A stretch of 64,000 bases of DNA. Origin: Cryobacterium algoricola (GTDB taxonomy: Bacteria > Actinomycetota > Actinomycetes > Actinomycetales > Microbacteriaceae). Location: the NCBI RefSeq assembly GCF_004402485.1, contig NZ_SOFG01000004.1, positions 868,001 through 932,000 of the forward strand. Reading direction: 5' to 3'. Both the position numbers and the translations under genes were made by a program. Each line of letters begins with the position of its first letter. Within the stretch, counting starts at the first letter, position 1. Below, in pieces: positions 26,066 to 35,275 of this stretch. The notes under the pieces were generated by a model. That model was not told the DNA's origin. It saw nothing but the letters and a program-made list of their open reading frames with translations, and ran no database searches.

Positions 26066-26977
26066 ATGGCAACGACCACCCGCCTGGATATCGATCTCGC
26101 CTTCTCCCTTGCCGAGCCGGACGGCCAGCACGGCGGCGAACGGATGCAGGGGACGATCACCGCCGCCGGAACCGACGTGGAGATCTTCGCGAGCAGGCCA
26201 GAGCTCTTCCTGCAGACGAGGACGATCACTCTCAAGGAGGTCCGCACCCTCGCGGCAGACCTGGCCGAACGGGGGCTCTCCGTGTCGCTGAGCGGCCCGG
26301 ACGGGCTGGTGGTCCGGCTCGGAGCGATCCAGGCTCCCCGCCTGCAGCGCCTCCTGACCGGGTCAGCGCATGTCGCCCTCGGCACCCGGGCGGCGCTGGC
26401 GCCGCTGCTGCGGCGTCGCAGGCGCGCCGCCGCAGCAGAACCGGCGCCGGTCGTGACCCTGCCGCCGTCCACCCTCTTCCCGCTGGTGCCGACGCTCGAC
26501 CGGCGCATCCGGCGCACGGTGACGACCACGCACTACACCCGCGGATCCGGACGGCCCCGACTGATCTTCGTCGTCGGGTCGGAGAACTGGGACGGCACGC
26601 CGCCCCGTCAGTTCGACCTCAAGCCGGAGACCACCAGGATCGGATCGAGCCCGGACGCCGATCTGAGGCTCGACGGTCTCGCCCCCATCCACGCCGAGAT
26701 CCGGCACGACCAGAACGACGAGTACGTGCTGTTCTACCTCGGGCCCGTGGCACCGGGAGCGGAGTCCCCGGGCATCGACGGAAGCCGTTCGTCGGAGGGG
26801 GGCCGAATTCTGCGCACCGGAGCACGCATCGAACTCGGGCCGTGGCGGATGGCGTTCTTCCGCGAGGAATTCGCCGATCACGGTCGTCCATACGGCGGCA
26901 GGGTGGGCGGGGAACTGGCGTACCAGAAGCCGCAGCCCGCCCGCCGGAACACGGAGACGCCGAGGTCGGCCTCCTAG
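26066..26977 (+). CDS. FHA-domain protein
   Basis: 303 residues. The N-terminal half (1-110) is a mixed alpha/beta region with no known match. A basic Arg/Ala stretch and a Pro-rich linker follow (about 115-145). The FHA-like domain, about 165-285, shows IGSSPDADLRLDGLAPIHAEIRHD, matching the Gly-Arg/Ser, Ser-x-x-His and Asn/Asp-Gly loops that read phosphothreonine. The first loop has IGSS rather than the usual IGR, so ligand binding may be altered. No kinase gene lies nearby. Confidence 0.8.
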   Translation: MATTTRLDIDLAFSLAEPDGQHGGERMQGTITAAGTDVEIFASRPELFLQTRTITLKEVRTLAADLAERGLSVSLSGPDGLVVRLGAIQAPRLQRLLTGSAHVALGTRAALAPLLRRRRRAAAAEPAPVVTLPPSTLFPLVPTLDRRIRRTVTTTHYTRGSGRPRLIFVVGSENWDGTPPRQFDLKPETTRIGSSPDADLRLDGLAPIHAEIRHDQNDEYVLFYLGPVAPGAESPGIDGSRSSEGGRILRTGARIELGPWRMAFFREEFADHGRPYGGRVGGELAYQKPQPARRNTETPRSAS

Positions 26978-27002
26978 CCCCAGGAACCCGGCGTCCGCTG
27001 CG

Positions 27003-28691
27003 TCAGACCGGCTTGTCCGCCGGGGTGACGGCGACGGATGCCGGGGCACCGGCATCCGCTTCGGGCTCGCGTCCGTCGCGGTGCGGCGCGGTCCCGGAGA
27101 GCCGCAGGGTCGCGAGCAGGCCGATGACGAGGAATCCGGCCGCCGCGAATGCGGAGTACCGGGTGCCCTCGCTGAAGGCGTCGCGCGCGGCGGTGGCCAC
27201 GGCAGGGCTCTGTGCGTCGAGAGCGGGGATCGCCGCCCCGGCGCTGTCCACGACCGCGTCGACGACCTGGGTGCGCGCAGACTCGGGCAACCCGGGCACG
27301 TCCGCGAGTTTCGCGTCGAGCGAGGCGCCGACCGAGGTGAACAGCACGGTGCCGAGCACCGCGATACCGAGCGCGGAGCCGATCTGGCGCGCGGTCGAGG
27401 AGGTGCCTGAGCCCTGGCCGCTCTTCTCGACCGGCACATCCTTGAGCACGACCCCGGTCAGCTGGGCGGTCGCGAGACCGACACCCATGCCGTAGACGAA
27501 CAGGAACGGCACGATCGCCAGCCAGCTCGCATCCGCGGTGATCACGAGGCCGAGTCCGGCGACGCCGACGATCTCCAGCACGATTCCGACCCGGACGATC
27601 GTTTCCGGGGAGACCCGGTTGCCGTATGCGCCGGCGAAACCGCTCGCCACGAAGGAGCCGATCGCGAGCGCGAGCAGCACGAACCCGGTCTGCAGGGCGT
27701 CATAGCCCAACACGTTCTGCAGCCAGAGCGGCAGGGACAGGATGATGCCGAACTCGCCGAGCGACACGATCATGGCCGCGATGTTCCCATTGCGGAAGGA
27801 CGCGATGCGGAACAGGGAGAACGCGAGGAGGGTGGTCTTTCCGGCGCGCTGACGGGAGAGGCCCCAGAGGATGAACGCCGTGCCGGCGAGAAGGGTGATC
27901 GCGAAGGCGATCGGGATCGGCGAGATCTCGTACGGCCAGGTGAAGCCGCCGATCACCATCGGCTTGTTGGTGAGCCACCAGCCATAGCTGCGGCCCTCGA
28001 TGAGCCCGAAGACGAGGGTCGCGCTCGTGAGCACGGAGAGCACGGCGCCGACGACGTCCACCCGGCGAGGTTCACCGGCGTCCTTCGACTCGGTGACGAA
28101 GACCAGCACCCCGATGATGATGATCACGCCGAGGGGAACGTTGATGCCGAAGGCCCACCGCCAGGAGAAGTACGTGGTCAACCAGCCGCCGAGCAGCGGC
28201 CCGACGGCGACCATGCCGCCGATCGTGGAGCCCCAGATCGCGAAGGCGATGCCTCTGTCCCGCCCGCGGAAGTTCGCATTGATCAGCGACAGGGTGGTCG
28301 GAAGCACCATGGCGCCGCCGATGCCCTGGATCAGGCGGGCTCCGATCAGCAGGTCGCCCGATTGGGCCGCCGAGGCGAGAACGGATGCCGCGGCGAAGAT
28401 CACGACGCCGAGGATCAGGATCCGGCGTCGGCCGTACCGGTCCGCCAGTGTGCCGAAGACGAGCAGGAGTGCGGCGAAGACGAGGGTGTAGCTTTCCTGG
28501 ACCCACTGCACCTGCGTCGAGGTGATCGCGAGGTCGCGCACGATCGAGGGGATCGCGACGTTGATGATCGTCGAGTCGACGATGATGAGCGCGACGGCGA
28601 CGCTGATGAAGACGAGGCCGGCCCAGCGGCGGCGCGGAGACTCGGTGCGGGCGAGGGGGGACGTGGGAGTGGCTGGGCGCTGGTCGGTCAT
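27003..28691 (-). CDS. MFS drug exporter, DHA2 family (EmrB/QacA type)
   Basis: 562 residues from ATG 28691, with 14 predicted helices. Motif A is LADRYGRRR between helices 2 and 3, and motif C-like sequence GSTIGGMVAVGPLLGGWL appears in helix 5. An early acidic residue is present (IIVDSTIINVAIPSI). The family exports toxic cations and drugs with protons. The start overlaps the stop of the TspO-like gene by 4 bp (ATGA). A longer frame runs upstream to 29279 but is antisense-like composition inside the TspO-like gene. Confidence 0.92.
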   Translation of the reverse strand: MTDQRPATPTSPLARTESPRRRWAGLVFISVAVALIIVDSTIINVAIPSIVRDLAITSTQVQWVQESYTLVFAALLLVFGTLADRYGRRRILILGVVIFAAASVLASAAQSGDLLIGARLIQGIGGAMVLPTTLSLINANFRGRDRGIAFAIWGSTIGGMVAVGPLLGGWLTTYFSWRWAFGINVPLGVIIIIGVLVFVTESKDAGEPRRVDVVGAVLSVLTSATLVFGLIEGRSYGWWLTNKPMVIGGFTWPYEISPIPIAFAITLLAGTAFILWGLSRQRAGKTTLLAFSLFRIASFRNGNIAAMIVSLGEFGIILSLPLWLQNVLGYDALQTGFVLLALAIGSFVASGFAGAYGNRVSPETIVRVGIVLEIVGVAGLGLVITADASWLAIVPFLFVYGMGVGLATAQLTGVVLKDVPVEKSGQGSGTSSTARQIGSALGIAVLGTVLFTSVGASLDAKLADVPGLPESARTQVVDAVVDSAGAAIPALDAQSPAVATAARDAFSEGTRYSAFAAAGFLVIGLLATLRLSGTAPHRDGREPEADAGAPASVAVTPADKPV

Positions 28692-29500
28692 GCGACTACC
28701 GTTCGGGTCGGTGGGGATACGGGAAGTTCGGCCATGCGCAGGCGCGCACCGACGGTCACGGCGAGCACGAGTACCACCGCGACGACGGCCGCGATGCCAG
28801 CGAGCACGGAGAGCGGGGCGCCGCCCAGCCGCGCGACGGCGAGCCAGCCGAGTCCCCAGGCGAGGGAGGCCGCAGGGGCGAGGCGGCCGTGGCCGGCGAT
28901 CGCGAGCAACCCGCCGACGATCGCGGCGACCGCGATGACGGCGACGGCCCAGAGGTCGGGGTCGAGCCCGAAGCCCGTGAAGCCGGCGGCGACGAGCACG
29001 GCGGTCACGTTCGCAGCGGTCGCGACGCAGACCCAGCCGAGGTACAGGCCCATGGTCCCGTCGACGAGGATCGTTTCGACGATATTCTTCGGGCGTGACG
29101 CCAGGGTGAGCCGGAAGGTCCAGACGAGCACCGCGAGCAGGGCCACGATGACGGGAACGCTGAGCCAGAGCTGGTCGAACTGGATGCTCAGGATCCACGC
29201 GGCATTCAGGATCAGGGAGGCGAGGATCGGGTAGCCGAGCCGGCGTTGCCGGGGATCGCTCCGCTGCGCCGGGAGGCACTGCCAGATGGCGTATCCGACG
29301 AGGCCGAGGTAGATCGGTGTCCAGATCGCGAATGCGGGCACCGCAGGCGCGATCAGGGTCGCGTCGGCCGCGAGCGCGCCGCCGGCGGCGTTCTGGATCG
29401 GCGTACCGCCCGCGGCGCCCGACCCGATGAAGGATCCGACGAGGGCAACGAGCGCGCCGATCACGACGAGGACCATCCGCCGGAGATCTCGAGAATTCAT
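28688..29500 (-). CDS. TspO/MBR-like tryptophan-rich membrane protein
   Basis: 270 residues with seven to eight hydrophobic helices and many tryptophans (AIWTPIYLGLVGYAIWQ, LNAAWILSIQFDQLWLS, GLYLGWVCVA). It is longer than the five-helix TspO proteins of about 160 residues and resembles the larger actinobacterial relatives. The ligand may be a porphyrin or sterol in TspO itself; for this branch it is unknown. It precedes the exporter gene and is translationally coupled to it. The ATG has AGGAGAG upstream. Confidence 0.75.
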   Translation of the reverse strand: MNSRDLRRMVLVVIGALVALVGSFIGSGAAGGTPIQNAAGGALAADATLIAPAVPAFAIWTPIYLGLVGYAIWQCLPAQRSDPRQRRLGYPILASLILNAAWILSIQFDQLWLSVPVIVALLAVLVWTFRLTLASRPKNIVETILVDGTMGLYLGWVCVATAANVTAVLVAAGFTGFGLDPDLWAVAVIAVAAIVGGLLAIAGHGRLAPAASLAWGLGWLAVARLGGAPLSVLAGIAAVVAVVLVLAVTVGARLRMAELPVSPPTRTVVA

Positions 29501-29646
29501 CTCACTCTCCTAGATATAAGTCAACTGAACAAGATGACGTTAGCACCAGGGCGCGCGAAAGGACAGTGCCGGCGGGAACCGCTGGCCCTCGATCTGTTGA
29601 TCCTGGGTTGCGGAGGGCGCTCAGCGGCGCGCGACCGGGCCCTGGA

Positions 29647-30966
29647 TCAGTAGTTGTACGCGATCGAGCAGGTCTGCTGGCTCGCGGTCTGGCCGCGGAG
29701 GCCGGCGATTTCGACGGGCGCCGCGGCATCCGTTGCCGCGGGCGTCGGGGTGCCCGTCGCCGCATCGGTCGCCGGAGCAGTGGGGGTCGGCGTCGGGGTC
29801 GACGTCGCGGCGGGAGTCGCGGCGGGAGTCGCCGTCGGGTCGAGTTCGGCACTGTTGCCGAGGGACTTGGCGTCGAGGGTGAAGGACTGGTCGGCCGTGA
29901 CGGCGGCGAACAGTTTCTTCGCGAGCGCGGTCGACGGCACGAGCTTCGCGAGGTTATCCGGGTCCGTCGCCGAGGGGTACTGCACGAACACGAGTTGGTT
30001 CAGGTCGATGTCCTTCAGGGCGAGCGCCATGCCGACCATGGTCGGGATGTTGGCGAGAGACGTGGAGAGCTTCAGGTTCGTCCCCGCTGCCGTCGCGAGG
30101 GCCGAGAGCTTGGACACGTCGGTGAGCGTCGCGCTGCTCTTCATCACGCGCATCAGCGACGACATGTATGCCTGCTGCGAAGAGATCCGGGACAGGTCGC
30201 TGCCGTCTCCGACACCGTGGCGGCTGCGCAGGTAGGCGAGGGCCGCGGTTCCGGAGACGACGCTCGTTCCCGCGGGGAGGTCGAGTCCCGTGTACGGATC
30301 CTTGATCGCGTCGTTGAGGCAGATCGGGACGCCGCCGACGGCGTCGGCCATCGCGACCGTGCCCTCGAAGGAGATCAGGCCGGCGTAGGGAATGGTGAGT
30401 CCGGTCAGCGCCGCAACGGTCGAGACGACGCAGCCGAGTCCTCCCCTGCCGAAGGACGCGTTCATGGCCGAGGACGAAACGGCCTTCGACACCTTCCCGG
30501 TGTCGGGGTCCGTGCAGGCGGGCTGGCTGACGACGAGGTCGCGGGGAATGCTGATCACGACCGCGCTCTTATGGTCGGCGGAGACGTGCAGCAGGATGTT
30601 GACGTCGTTGAGGGTGCCGGTACGGTCCCCGTATGCCGCCGACTGGGTGAGGGAGTTGTCCACCCCGACGACGAGAACGTTGAAGCCGCCCTCGAAAGAG
30701 CCGAGCTGCGGAATCGCGGGCGCATCGGTCGCGCCGTTGGAAATGTCGACCGCGTTGGCCGAGACCTTCGTTGCGAACTGGGTGACCGCGATGGCCGCAA
30801 CGGATGCCCCGCTCACGAGGACGACCGCGAGCGCGATCGAGAGGGCCTTGATCAGGGTGAGCATCGTGTGGCTGCGGCTCGGTCGGCGCCGGTGACGGAT
30901 GAGTGTGGCCGCCCTGGCGTGCCTGCGGGCGTCCGCGCGGCCCTCGGGCCCGTGATTCGTCAACAA
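29647..30966 (-). CDS. LytR-CpsA-Psr (LCP) family cell-wall glycopolymer ligase
   Basis: The TTG start at 30966 (or 30963) is tentative: TAGGGG precedes it and the basic cytoplasmic N-terminus is kept. GTG 31050 and ATG 30864 are alternatives. One membrane helix (ALSIALAVVLVSGASVAA) is followed by the LCP domain: NVLVVGVD, DVNILLHVSADHKSAVVISIPRD, GGVPICL and AALAYLRSRHGVGDGSDLSRISSQQ with the conserved Arg pair. It transfers polyprenyl-linked glycopolymers to peptidoglycan outside the cell. The C-terminal tail is a Pro/Ala/Thr repeat ending in QQTCSIAYNY. Confidence 0.88.
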   Translation of the reverse strand: MLTNHGPEGRADARRHARAATLIRHRRRPSRSHTMLTLIKALSIALAVVLVSGASVAAIAVTQFATKVSANAVDISNGATDAPAIPQLGSFEGGFNVLVVGVDNSLTQSAAYGDRTGTLNDVNILLHVSADHKSAVVISIPRDLVVSQPACTDPDTGKVSKAVSSSAMNASFGRGGLGCVVSTVAALTGLTIPYAGLISFEGTVAMADAVGGVPICLNDAIKDPYTGLDLPAGTSVVSGTAALAYLRSRHGVGDGSDLSRISSQQAYMSSLMRVMKSSATLTDVSKLSALATAAGTNLKLSTSLANIPTMVGMALALKDIDLNQLVFVQYPSATDPDNLAKLVPSTALAKKLFAAVTADQSFTLDAKSLGNSAELDPTATPAATPAATSTPTPTPTAPATDAATGTPTPAATDAAAPVEIAGLRGQTASQQTCSIAYNY

Positions 30967-31076
30967 AACCCCTAATTGCGTTCCATGGTCAGAATCTTCA
31001 CGATAGTTGCCGGTCCCGGACGTTTTCTGGACTCGGGCTATGAGACTCACAGGAACGGCCGTGTCAGGCTGGGAGC

Positions 31077-31463
31077 ATGCTGATCAACCGCGTGCACCAC
31101 ATCGCCATCATTGCGAGCGACTACGAGCGCTCGAAACGGTTCTACCTCGATGTGGTGGGGTGCACGCTCGAAGCGGAGTACTTCCGCGCCGAGCGCGATT
31201 CCTGGATGGGCAAGCTCGCGCTGAACGGCGAGTACATCCTCGAGTTGTTCTCGTTCCCGGACACCCCGGCCCGCCGCAGCGGACCGGAGGCGCTCGGCCT
31301 GCGCCACCTCGCGTTCGAGGTCGACGACGTTCCCGGCGCGCGGGCCGAACTCCTCGGCCGGGGCGTCGACTGCGAGGAACTGCGGGTCGACCCGCACACC
31401 CACAAGGCGATGTTCTTCTTCCGGGACCCCGACGGCCTGCCCCTCGAGATCTACCAGTCCTGA
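31077..31463 (+). CDS. VOC-family protein, YaeR/GloA-like
   Basis: 128 residues in two beta-alpha-beta-beta-beta modules of the vicinal oxygen chelate fold. Metal-ligand candidates are His7 or His8 (VHHIAI), Glu55 (YILELF), His76 (LRHLAFEV) and Glu125 (LEIY). C-terminal FFFRDPDGLPLEIY is typical of the YaeR subgroup of putative lactoylglutathione lyases or dioxygenases. The true substrate is unknown. The ATG follows a GGGAG site. It diverges from the LCP gene. Confidence 0.88.
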   Translation: MLINRVHHIAIIASDYERSKRFYLDVVGCTLEAEYFRAERDSWMGKLALNGEYILELFSFPDTPARRSGPEALGLRHLAFEVDDVPGARAELLGRGVDCEELRVDPHTHKAMFFFRDPDGLPLEIYQS

Positions 31464-31477
31464 CCGCCCTCCCCGGA

Positions 31478-31528
31478 ATCGCGTTCGGTTCCCCTTCATC
31501 CGCCAGATGAGGGGGAACCGAACGTGAT
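31478..31528. terminator. Bidirectional terminator hairpin between VOC gene and PTS IIC gene
   Basis: A 23-bp stem with two G-T pairs: 31478-31500 pairs with 31506-31528 around the loop CGCCA. It lies between converging genes. There is no T-tract, but the length of the stem argues for a real structural role. Confidence 0.85.
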
Positions 31529-31540
31529 CGAACAGGCGAC

Positions 31541-33064
31541 TTATGCGGGATGGGCCGCGCGTTCTGCCTTGGCAGCCGCCCTGGCTTCGGCGGCCGTGGC
31601 CTTCAGCTCCGCGTCGATCCCTGCGACATACGCGGCGTGCTTGGCACCGGGGAGCCAGCCCTTGTCGACGACCTTCATCTGGAAGACCGAGGCACCGATC
31701 ACGAGGACGGCGCCGATGATGACGGTCAGCACGACCCCGACCAGGACATTGCCGCTCAGCAGGCTGACGCCGATCAGCGTCCCGAACCAACCGAAGTCGG
31801 CATCGCCGAATGTGCTGTTGGCGAAGCCGAGCTGGCCGAGCACCAGGAGGAGGATCGCCGGAAGGATCGTGATCAGGATGCCGTTGACGAATCCGCCGAC
31901 GACCGCGCCGATCCGGCCGCCGGTCGCATTCCCGTAGACGCCCGCGCCACCACCGGTGAAGAAGTGCGGCACCATGCCAGGAAGGATCAGGGCCAGACCG
32001 AAGACCGGGCCGAGCCACCAGGCGAGGAGACCGAGGCTCAGGAGGCCACCGGCGAACGAGGCGATGAAGCCGATCAGTACTGCGTTGGCGGCGAACGGGA
32101 AGACGATCGGGATGTCCAGCGCAGGCTTGGCCCCGGGGACGACCTTCTCGGCGATGCCCTGGAATGCGGGGACGAGTTCGCCGAGGATGGTGCGGACACC
32201 GTAGAGGATGATCGCGACACCGACGCCGAACTGCAGCGCCTGGGCAAAGGCGGCCATGATGTACGCGCCACCATCAGCGGATCCGAAGATCTTGAGGGCA
32301 TCGTCGATCGGGAGGGCGATCAGGCCCCACACGGCGAACACCATGTAGATCATGACCATCGAGAGTGACGTCGCGACCATCGAGTCCCTGAGGAATTTGA
32401 GGTTCTGGGGGAAGTCGATGTGCTCGGTCGACTTGCTGCGCTGGCCCGTCGCCTGACCGGCCATGCCCGCCGCAATGTACCCCAGGGTACCGAAGTGACC
32501 GATGGCGATCGAGTCATCGCCCGTGATGCGCTTGGTCCACGGCTGCGCGAAGGCGGGCATCACGACCATGATCACGCCGAGCAGGCACCCGCCGATCAGG
32601 ATGACGAGCCAGCTCAGGTTCGGTCCGAACCCGACGGAGAGCACGACGGCGAGCATCATGGCCATGAAGACCATGTGGTGTCCGGTCAGGAAGATGTACT
32701 TGAGGGGAGTGAAGCGAGCCAACATCAGCATCACCAGGAACCCGACGACCAGCACGTAGGCGCTCGTGGCGCCGTATTGCTCGGCCGCCAGGGCCGTGAT
32801 GACCTCATTGGTGGGGATGACTCCCTGGGACCCGGTGACGGCCAGGATGAGGTTGCCGAGCGGGTTGAGTGCGGCCACGACGACGTTTGCGCCTGCGCCG
32901 AGGATGAGGAACCCGAGCGCCGCTTTGAGCGCGCCGCCGATCACCGTTCCAGCCGGTCTCCGCAGGGCGATCAACCCGACCGCCGTGATCATCCCCACGA
33001 GATAGGCAGGTACATTCAGGATCTGCTTGCCGAGGAAGTCGAGTATGACTAGGAACCACTCCAT
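31541..33064 (-). CDS. PTS transporter subunit IIC, ascorbate (UlaA) type
   Basis: 507 residues, mostly membrane helices (about 11). Typical family sequence includes LNVPAYLVGMITAVGLIALR at the N-terminus and VPHFFTGGGAGVYGNATGGRIGAVVGGF near residue 370. It forms the membrane channel for sugar uptake with phosphorylation. AAGGGG precedes the ATG; the IIB gene ends 59 bp upstream. The charged C-terminal tail is Ala/Lys/Glu-rich. UlaA-type IIC proteins also occur in systems not specific for ascorbate. No UlaD, UlaE, UlaF or lactonase gene is visible, so the substrate is open. Confidence 0.92.
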   Translation of the reverse strand: MEWFLVILDFLGKQILNVPAYLVGMITAVGLIALRRPAGTVIGGALKAALGFLILGAGANVVVAALNPLGNLILAVTGSQGVIPTNEVITALAAEQYGATSAYVLVVGFLVMLMLARFTPLKYIFLTGHHMVFMAMMLAVVLSVGFGPNLSWLVILIGGCLLGVIMVVMPAFAQPWTKRITGDDSIAIGHFGTLGYIAAGMAGQATGQRSKSTEHIDFPQNLKFLRDSMVATSLSMVMIYMVFAVWGLIALPIDDALKIFGSADGGAYIMAAFAQALQFGVGVAIILYGVRTILGELVPAFQGIAEKVVPGAKPALDIPIVFPFAANAVLIGFIASFAGGLLSLGLLAWWLGPVFGLALILPGMVPHFFTGGGAGVYGNATGGRIGAVVGGFVNGILITILPAILLLVLGQLGFANSTFGDADFGWFGTLIGVSLLSGNVLVGVVLTVIIGAVLVIGASVFQMKVVDKGWLPGAKHAAYVAGIDAELKATAAEARAAAKAERAAHPA

Positions 33065-33123
33065 TGTGCTACACCCCTTGTTTGTTCAGTTGTCAGTGAG
33101 TTATCTGGTTGAGGACGACGTGC

Positions 33124-33396
33124 TCAGTCGAGTGCCTCGGTGAGCTTGTCGGAGATTTCGTCCAGGTCGAAGAAGTTGTCGATCACGATGACGGTCGCAG
33201 GTACGTCGCCGATCTGCGGAGCCAGGTCCGCCGACGTCAGGACGATCTCCGCGTCCCTGGCCATCCCCCGGGCGACGCCGATGTCGGCGGCCTCGACATC
33301 CGCGTCGATCCCGAGAGTGCGCAACACCTTCTCGGTGTTCATCTTGAGCAGGACAGAGGTCCCGATGCCCATACCGCAGACGGCGATGATCTTCAT
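33124..33396 (-). CDS. PTS subunit IIB, ascorbate/lactose type
   Basis: 90 residues. The phospho-cysteine is Cys7 in KIIAVCGMGIGTSVLLKM, a P-loop-like signature of the superfamily. It relays phosphate from IIA to the incoming sugar at IIC. It overlaps the IIA gene by 4 bp (ATGA) and lies between IIA and IIC in the operon. Confidence 0.93.
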   Translation of the reverse strand: MKIIAVCGMGIGTSVLLKMNTEKVLRTLGIDADVEAADIGVARGMARDAEIVLTSADLAPQIGDVPATVIVIDNFFDLDEISDKLTEALD

Positions 33397-33914
33397 GAGG
33401 TGGCCTTCCCTTCCAGGGATGAATCAGTGTGAGAGCGGTCGGAGTGAGAACGGTCGAAAGCGACGAGGAGCGCGTGCACCTGCGCCGGCGATTCCGCGGC
33501 CGTGAGTTCGGCGAGGGCATCGGCGTCGAGCAGCAGCGCGGCGAGTGCCGACATGATGCCGAGATGGCTGTCGTGGTCGGGCGCGGCCAATCCGAGCACC
33601 AGTGAGACGGGGTCGTTCTTGGAGTTTCCGAACGGGATCGGAGTCTCGAGGCTGACCCAGCTCATTCCGGCACGCAGAACGGCCGGAGAAGGTCGCGAAT
33701 GAGCGATGGCGAGGCCGGGAACGATGACGATGTACGGTCCGAGGGTGTCGACTGCGGCGAGCATCTCCGCCGTATAGGCGGAGGTCGTGACGCCGCTTGT
33801 CGTGAGCAAGTCGCCGGCGAGCGTGATCGCGGCCCGCCAATCCGCCGCCACTGCGTGCGTGAGGATGGCGTCTTCGGGAAGCCCGCCCGAGAGACCAGTT
33901 GTCGTCACCGTCAT
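33393..33914 (-). CDS. PTS subunit IIA, ascorbate/mannitol type
   Basis: 173 residues of the PTS EIIA type 2 fold. The phospho-histidine is in PGLAIAHSRPSPAVLRAG, about residue 65. A second conserved region, LVLGLAAPDHDSHLGIMSALA, follows. It accepts phosphate from HPr. It is the first gene of the IIA-IIB-IIC operon, starting at an ATG with AAGGAGCG upstream. The operator-like palindrome at 34010-34033 lies about 95 bp before the start. Confidence 0.92.
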   Translation of the reverse strand: MTVTTTGLSGGLPEDAILTHAVAADWRAAITLAGDLLTTSGVTTSAYTAEMLAAVDTLGPYIVIVPGLAIAHSRPSPAVLRAGMSWVSLETPIPFGNSKNDPVSLVLGLAAPDHDSHLGIMSALAALLLDADALAELTAAESPAQVHALLVAFDRSHSDRSHTDSSLEGKATS

Positions 33915-34009
33915 CGTGCATCGCTCCTTGGTTCCGGGCCCTGGCCCGTGACTGCTCTGTCCGTCCGGCCGTGCCGGTGTTACCTCCTGAGCCTAGCCAC
34001 CCTGCGGGG

Positions 34010-34033
34010 CTTTCGTCTACAAGTAAACGAAAG
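34010..34033. promoter_or_regulatory. Operator-like palindrome upstream of the PTS operon
   Basis: A 24-bp dyad running CTTTCGTCTACA then AGTAAACGAAAG; ten of twelve positions are symmetric. On the operon strand its core reads GTTTACTTGTAGAC. A very similar word, GTTTACTTATATAC, lies in the ROK/transketolase gap. It is probably the binding site of the ROK regulator (inference). Confidence 0.6.
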
Positions 34034-34044
34034 TCGGTTCGTCA

Positions 34045-35256
34045 TTACGGCACGATGCGAACCTGGACGGCACCGGCCCGGCTGCCGGAACGCGGGGTGC
34101 GGGTGAGGGCACTGATGCGCTCCGTGGCGAAGAGGGCGTCCTGCGCCACCAGGGACGCCCCGAGGATGCCTGCCTTGTTGCCGAGTCTGGACTGCGCCAC
34201 GACCAGGCCTTCTCCCGAGAACGCCCGCGCTCCGGCGAGCAGCGTGTCCCGGATCGCCGAGAGGAACGGGTCCCCCGCCTCGGCCAGAATTCCCCCCACG
34301 ACGATGATCTGGGGGTTCAGCAGGCCCGCGACGTCCACGAGGGCAGTGCCGATCTCCTGCCCGGCCGCTGTCAGGAGCTCGACGGCATCCGGGCTGGCGA
34401 GACGCGCCAGTGCGACAATGTCCGAACTGGTGCGGACGCGGTAGCCACGCTCGTTCAACCGCCGCCGGATGGCATAGCCGCTGGCCACTGTTTCGAGGCA
34501 TCCGCTGCCTCCGCAACTGCAGGGCTCGGAACCGTGGCGGTAGCGGTGGGCGACATCTCCGGCGCCCCCGCGGGCACCGCGGTACACCCGGTCGTCGAGA
34601 ACGAGTCCGCAGCCGATCCCGAGCCCGAGCTTGAGCACGATCAGGTCCCGATACTCGGGCCAGCCGAGACGCGACTCGGCAACCGCCATCACGTTGACGT
34701 CGCGGTCTATTGCGAAGACTGCGGAGTATTCTTCCGGAAAATAGTCTTTTACCAGCACATCAGCCCACTGCTGATCGAGCTGTGGCGAGGCAAGGCGCCC
34801 GGTCTGCGCATCGACCGGCCCGGGAACCCCGACGCCGATTCCTCGCACGTCGGCGCGGGACTTGCCCAGCCGGGGCAGCAGGTAGTCGAAGACCTGCGTC
34901 GCCCAGGTGAAGACGGCGTCCGGGCCTTCCCAGAGGCCGATATCGGCCTCGTCCTCCACGAGCACGGTCGAGATGAGGTCGGTGATCGCGACCCGGGTGT
35001 GGGATCCGCCGATGTCGACGCTGAGAAGGAGTCCGGCGTCTTTGTTGACGGCGAATTTCTCCGAGGGACGTCCGCCCCCGGACTCGCGCTGACCGGAAAC
35101 CACGATGATGCCGGCGGCCAGGAGGTCGTCGAGGCGCCGGGCCAGGGTGATTCGCGACCAGCCAAGCCGTTCGATCAGTTCAGTGCGTGTTGTCGCTTCG
35201 CCACTCCTGATCAGGTCAAGGGCCACACCGGATCCGGTGGAGGGGACATGCGCCAC
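34045..35256 (-). CDS. ROK-family transcriptional regulator
   Basis: 403 residues from GTG 35256 with GGGAGC upstream. Residues 1-75 form a winged helix (TRTELIERLGWSRITLARRLDDLLAAGI, then SGGGRPSEKF). The ROK sugar-kinase-like domain follows: SVDIGGSHTRVAITD at the phosphate site, the inducer/zinc region GDVAHRYRHGSEPCSCGGSGCLETVASG with the C-x-C-x4-C cluster and conserved His, and NPQIIVVGG. Such proteins repress sugar genes until a sugar binds. It lies between the PTS operon and the divergent transketolase gene, both probable targets. Confidence 0.92.
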   Translation of the reverse strand: MAHVPSTGSGVALDLIRSGEATTRTELIERLGWSRITLARRLDDLLAAGIIVVSGQRESGGGRPSEKFAVNKDAGLLLSVDIGGSHTRVAITDLISTVLVEDEADIGLWEGPDAVFTWATQVFDYLLPRLGKSRADVRGIGVGVPGPVDAQTGRLASPQLDQQWADVLVKDYFPEEYSAVFAIDRDVNVMAVAESRLGWPEYRDLIVLKLGLGIGCGLVLDDRVYRGARGGAGDVAHRYRHGSEPCSCGGSGCLETVASGYAIRRRLNERGYRVRTSSDIVALARLASPDAVELLTAAGQEIGTALVDVAGLLNPQIIVVGGILAEAGDPFLSAIRDTLLAGARAFSGEGLVVAQSRLGNKAGILGASLVAQDALFATERISALTRTPRSGSRAGAVQVRIVP

Positions 35257-35275
35257 GATTTGCTCCCATCGATTG

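Noticed and set aside
33124..33914. Firm assignment of the second PTS to L-ascorbate
   Set aside because: Subunit similarity is to the Ula type, but no ascorbate lactonase, UlaD, UlaE or UlaF gene is in the window.
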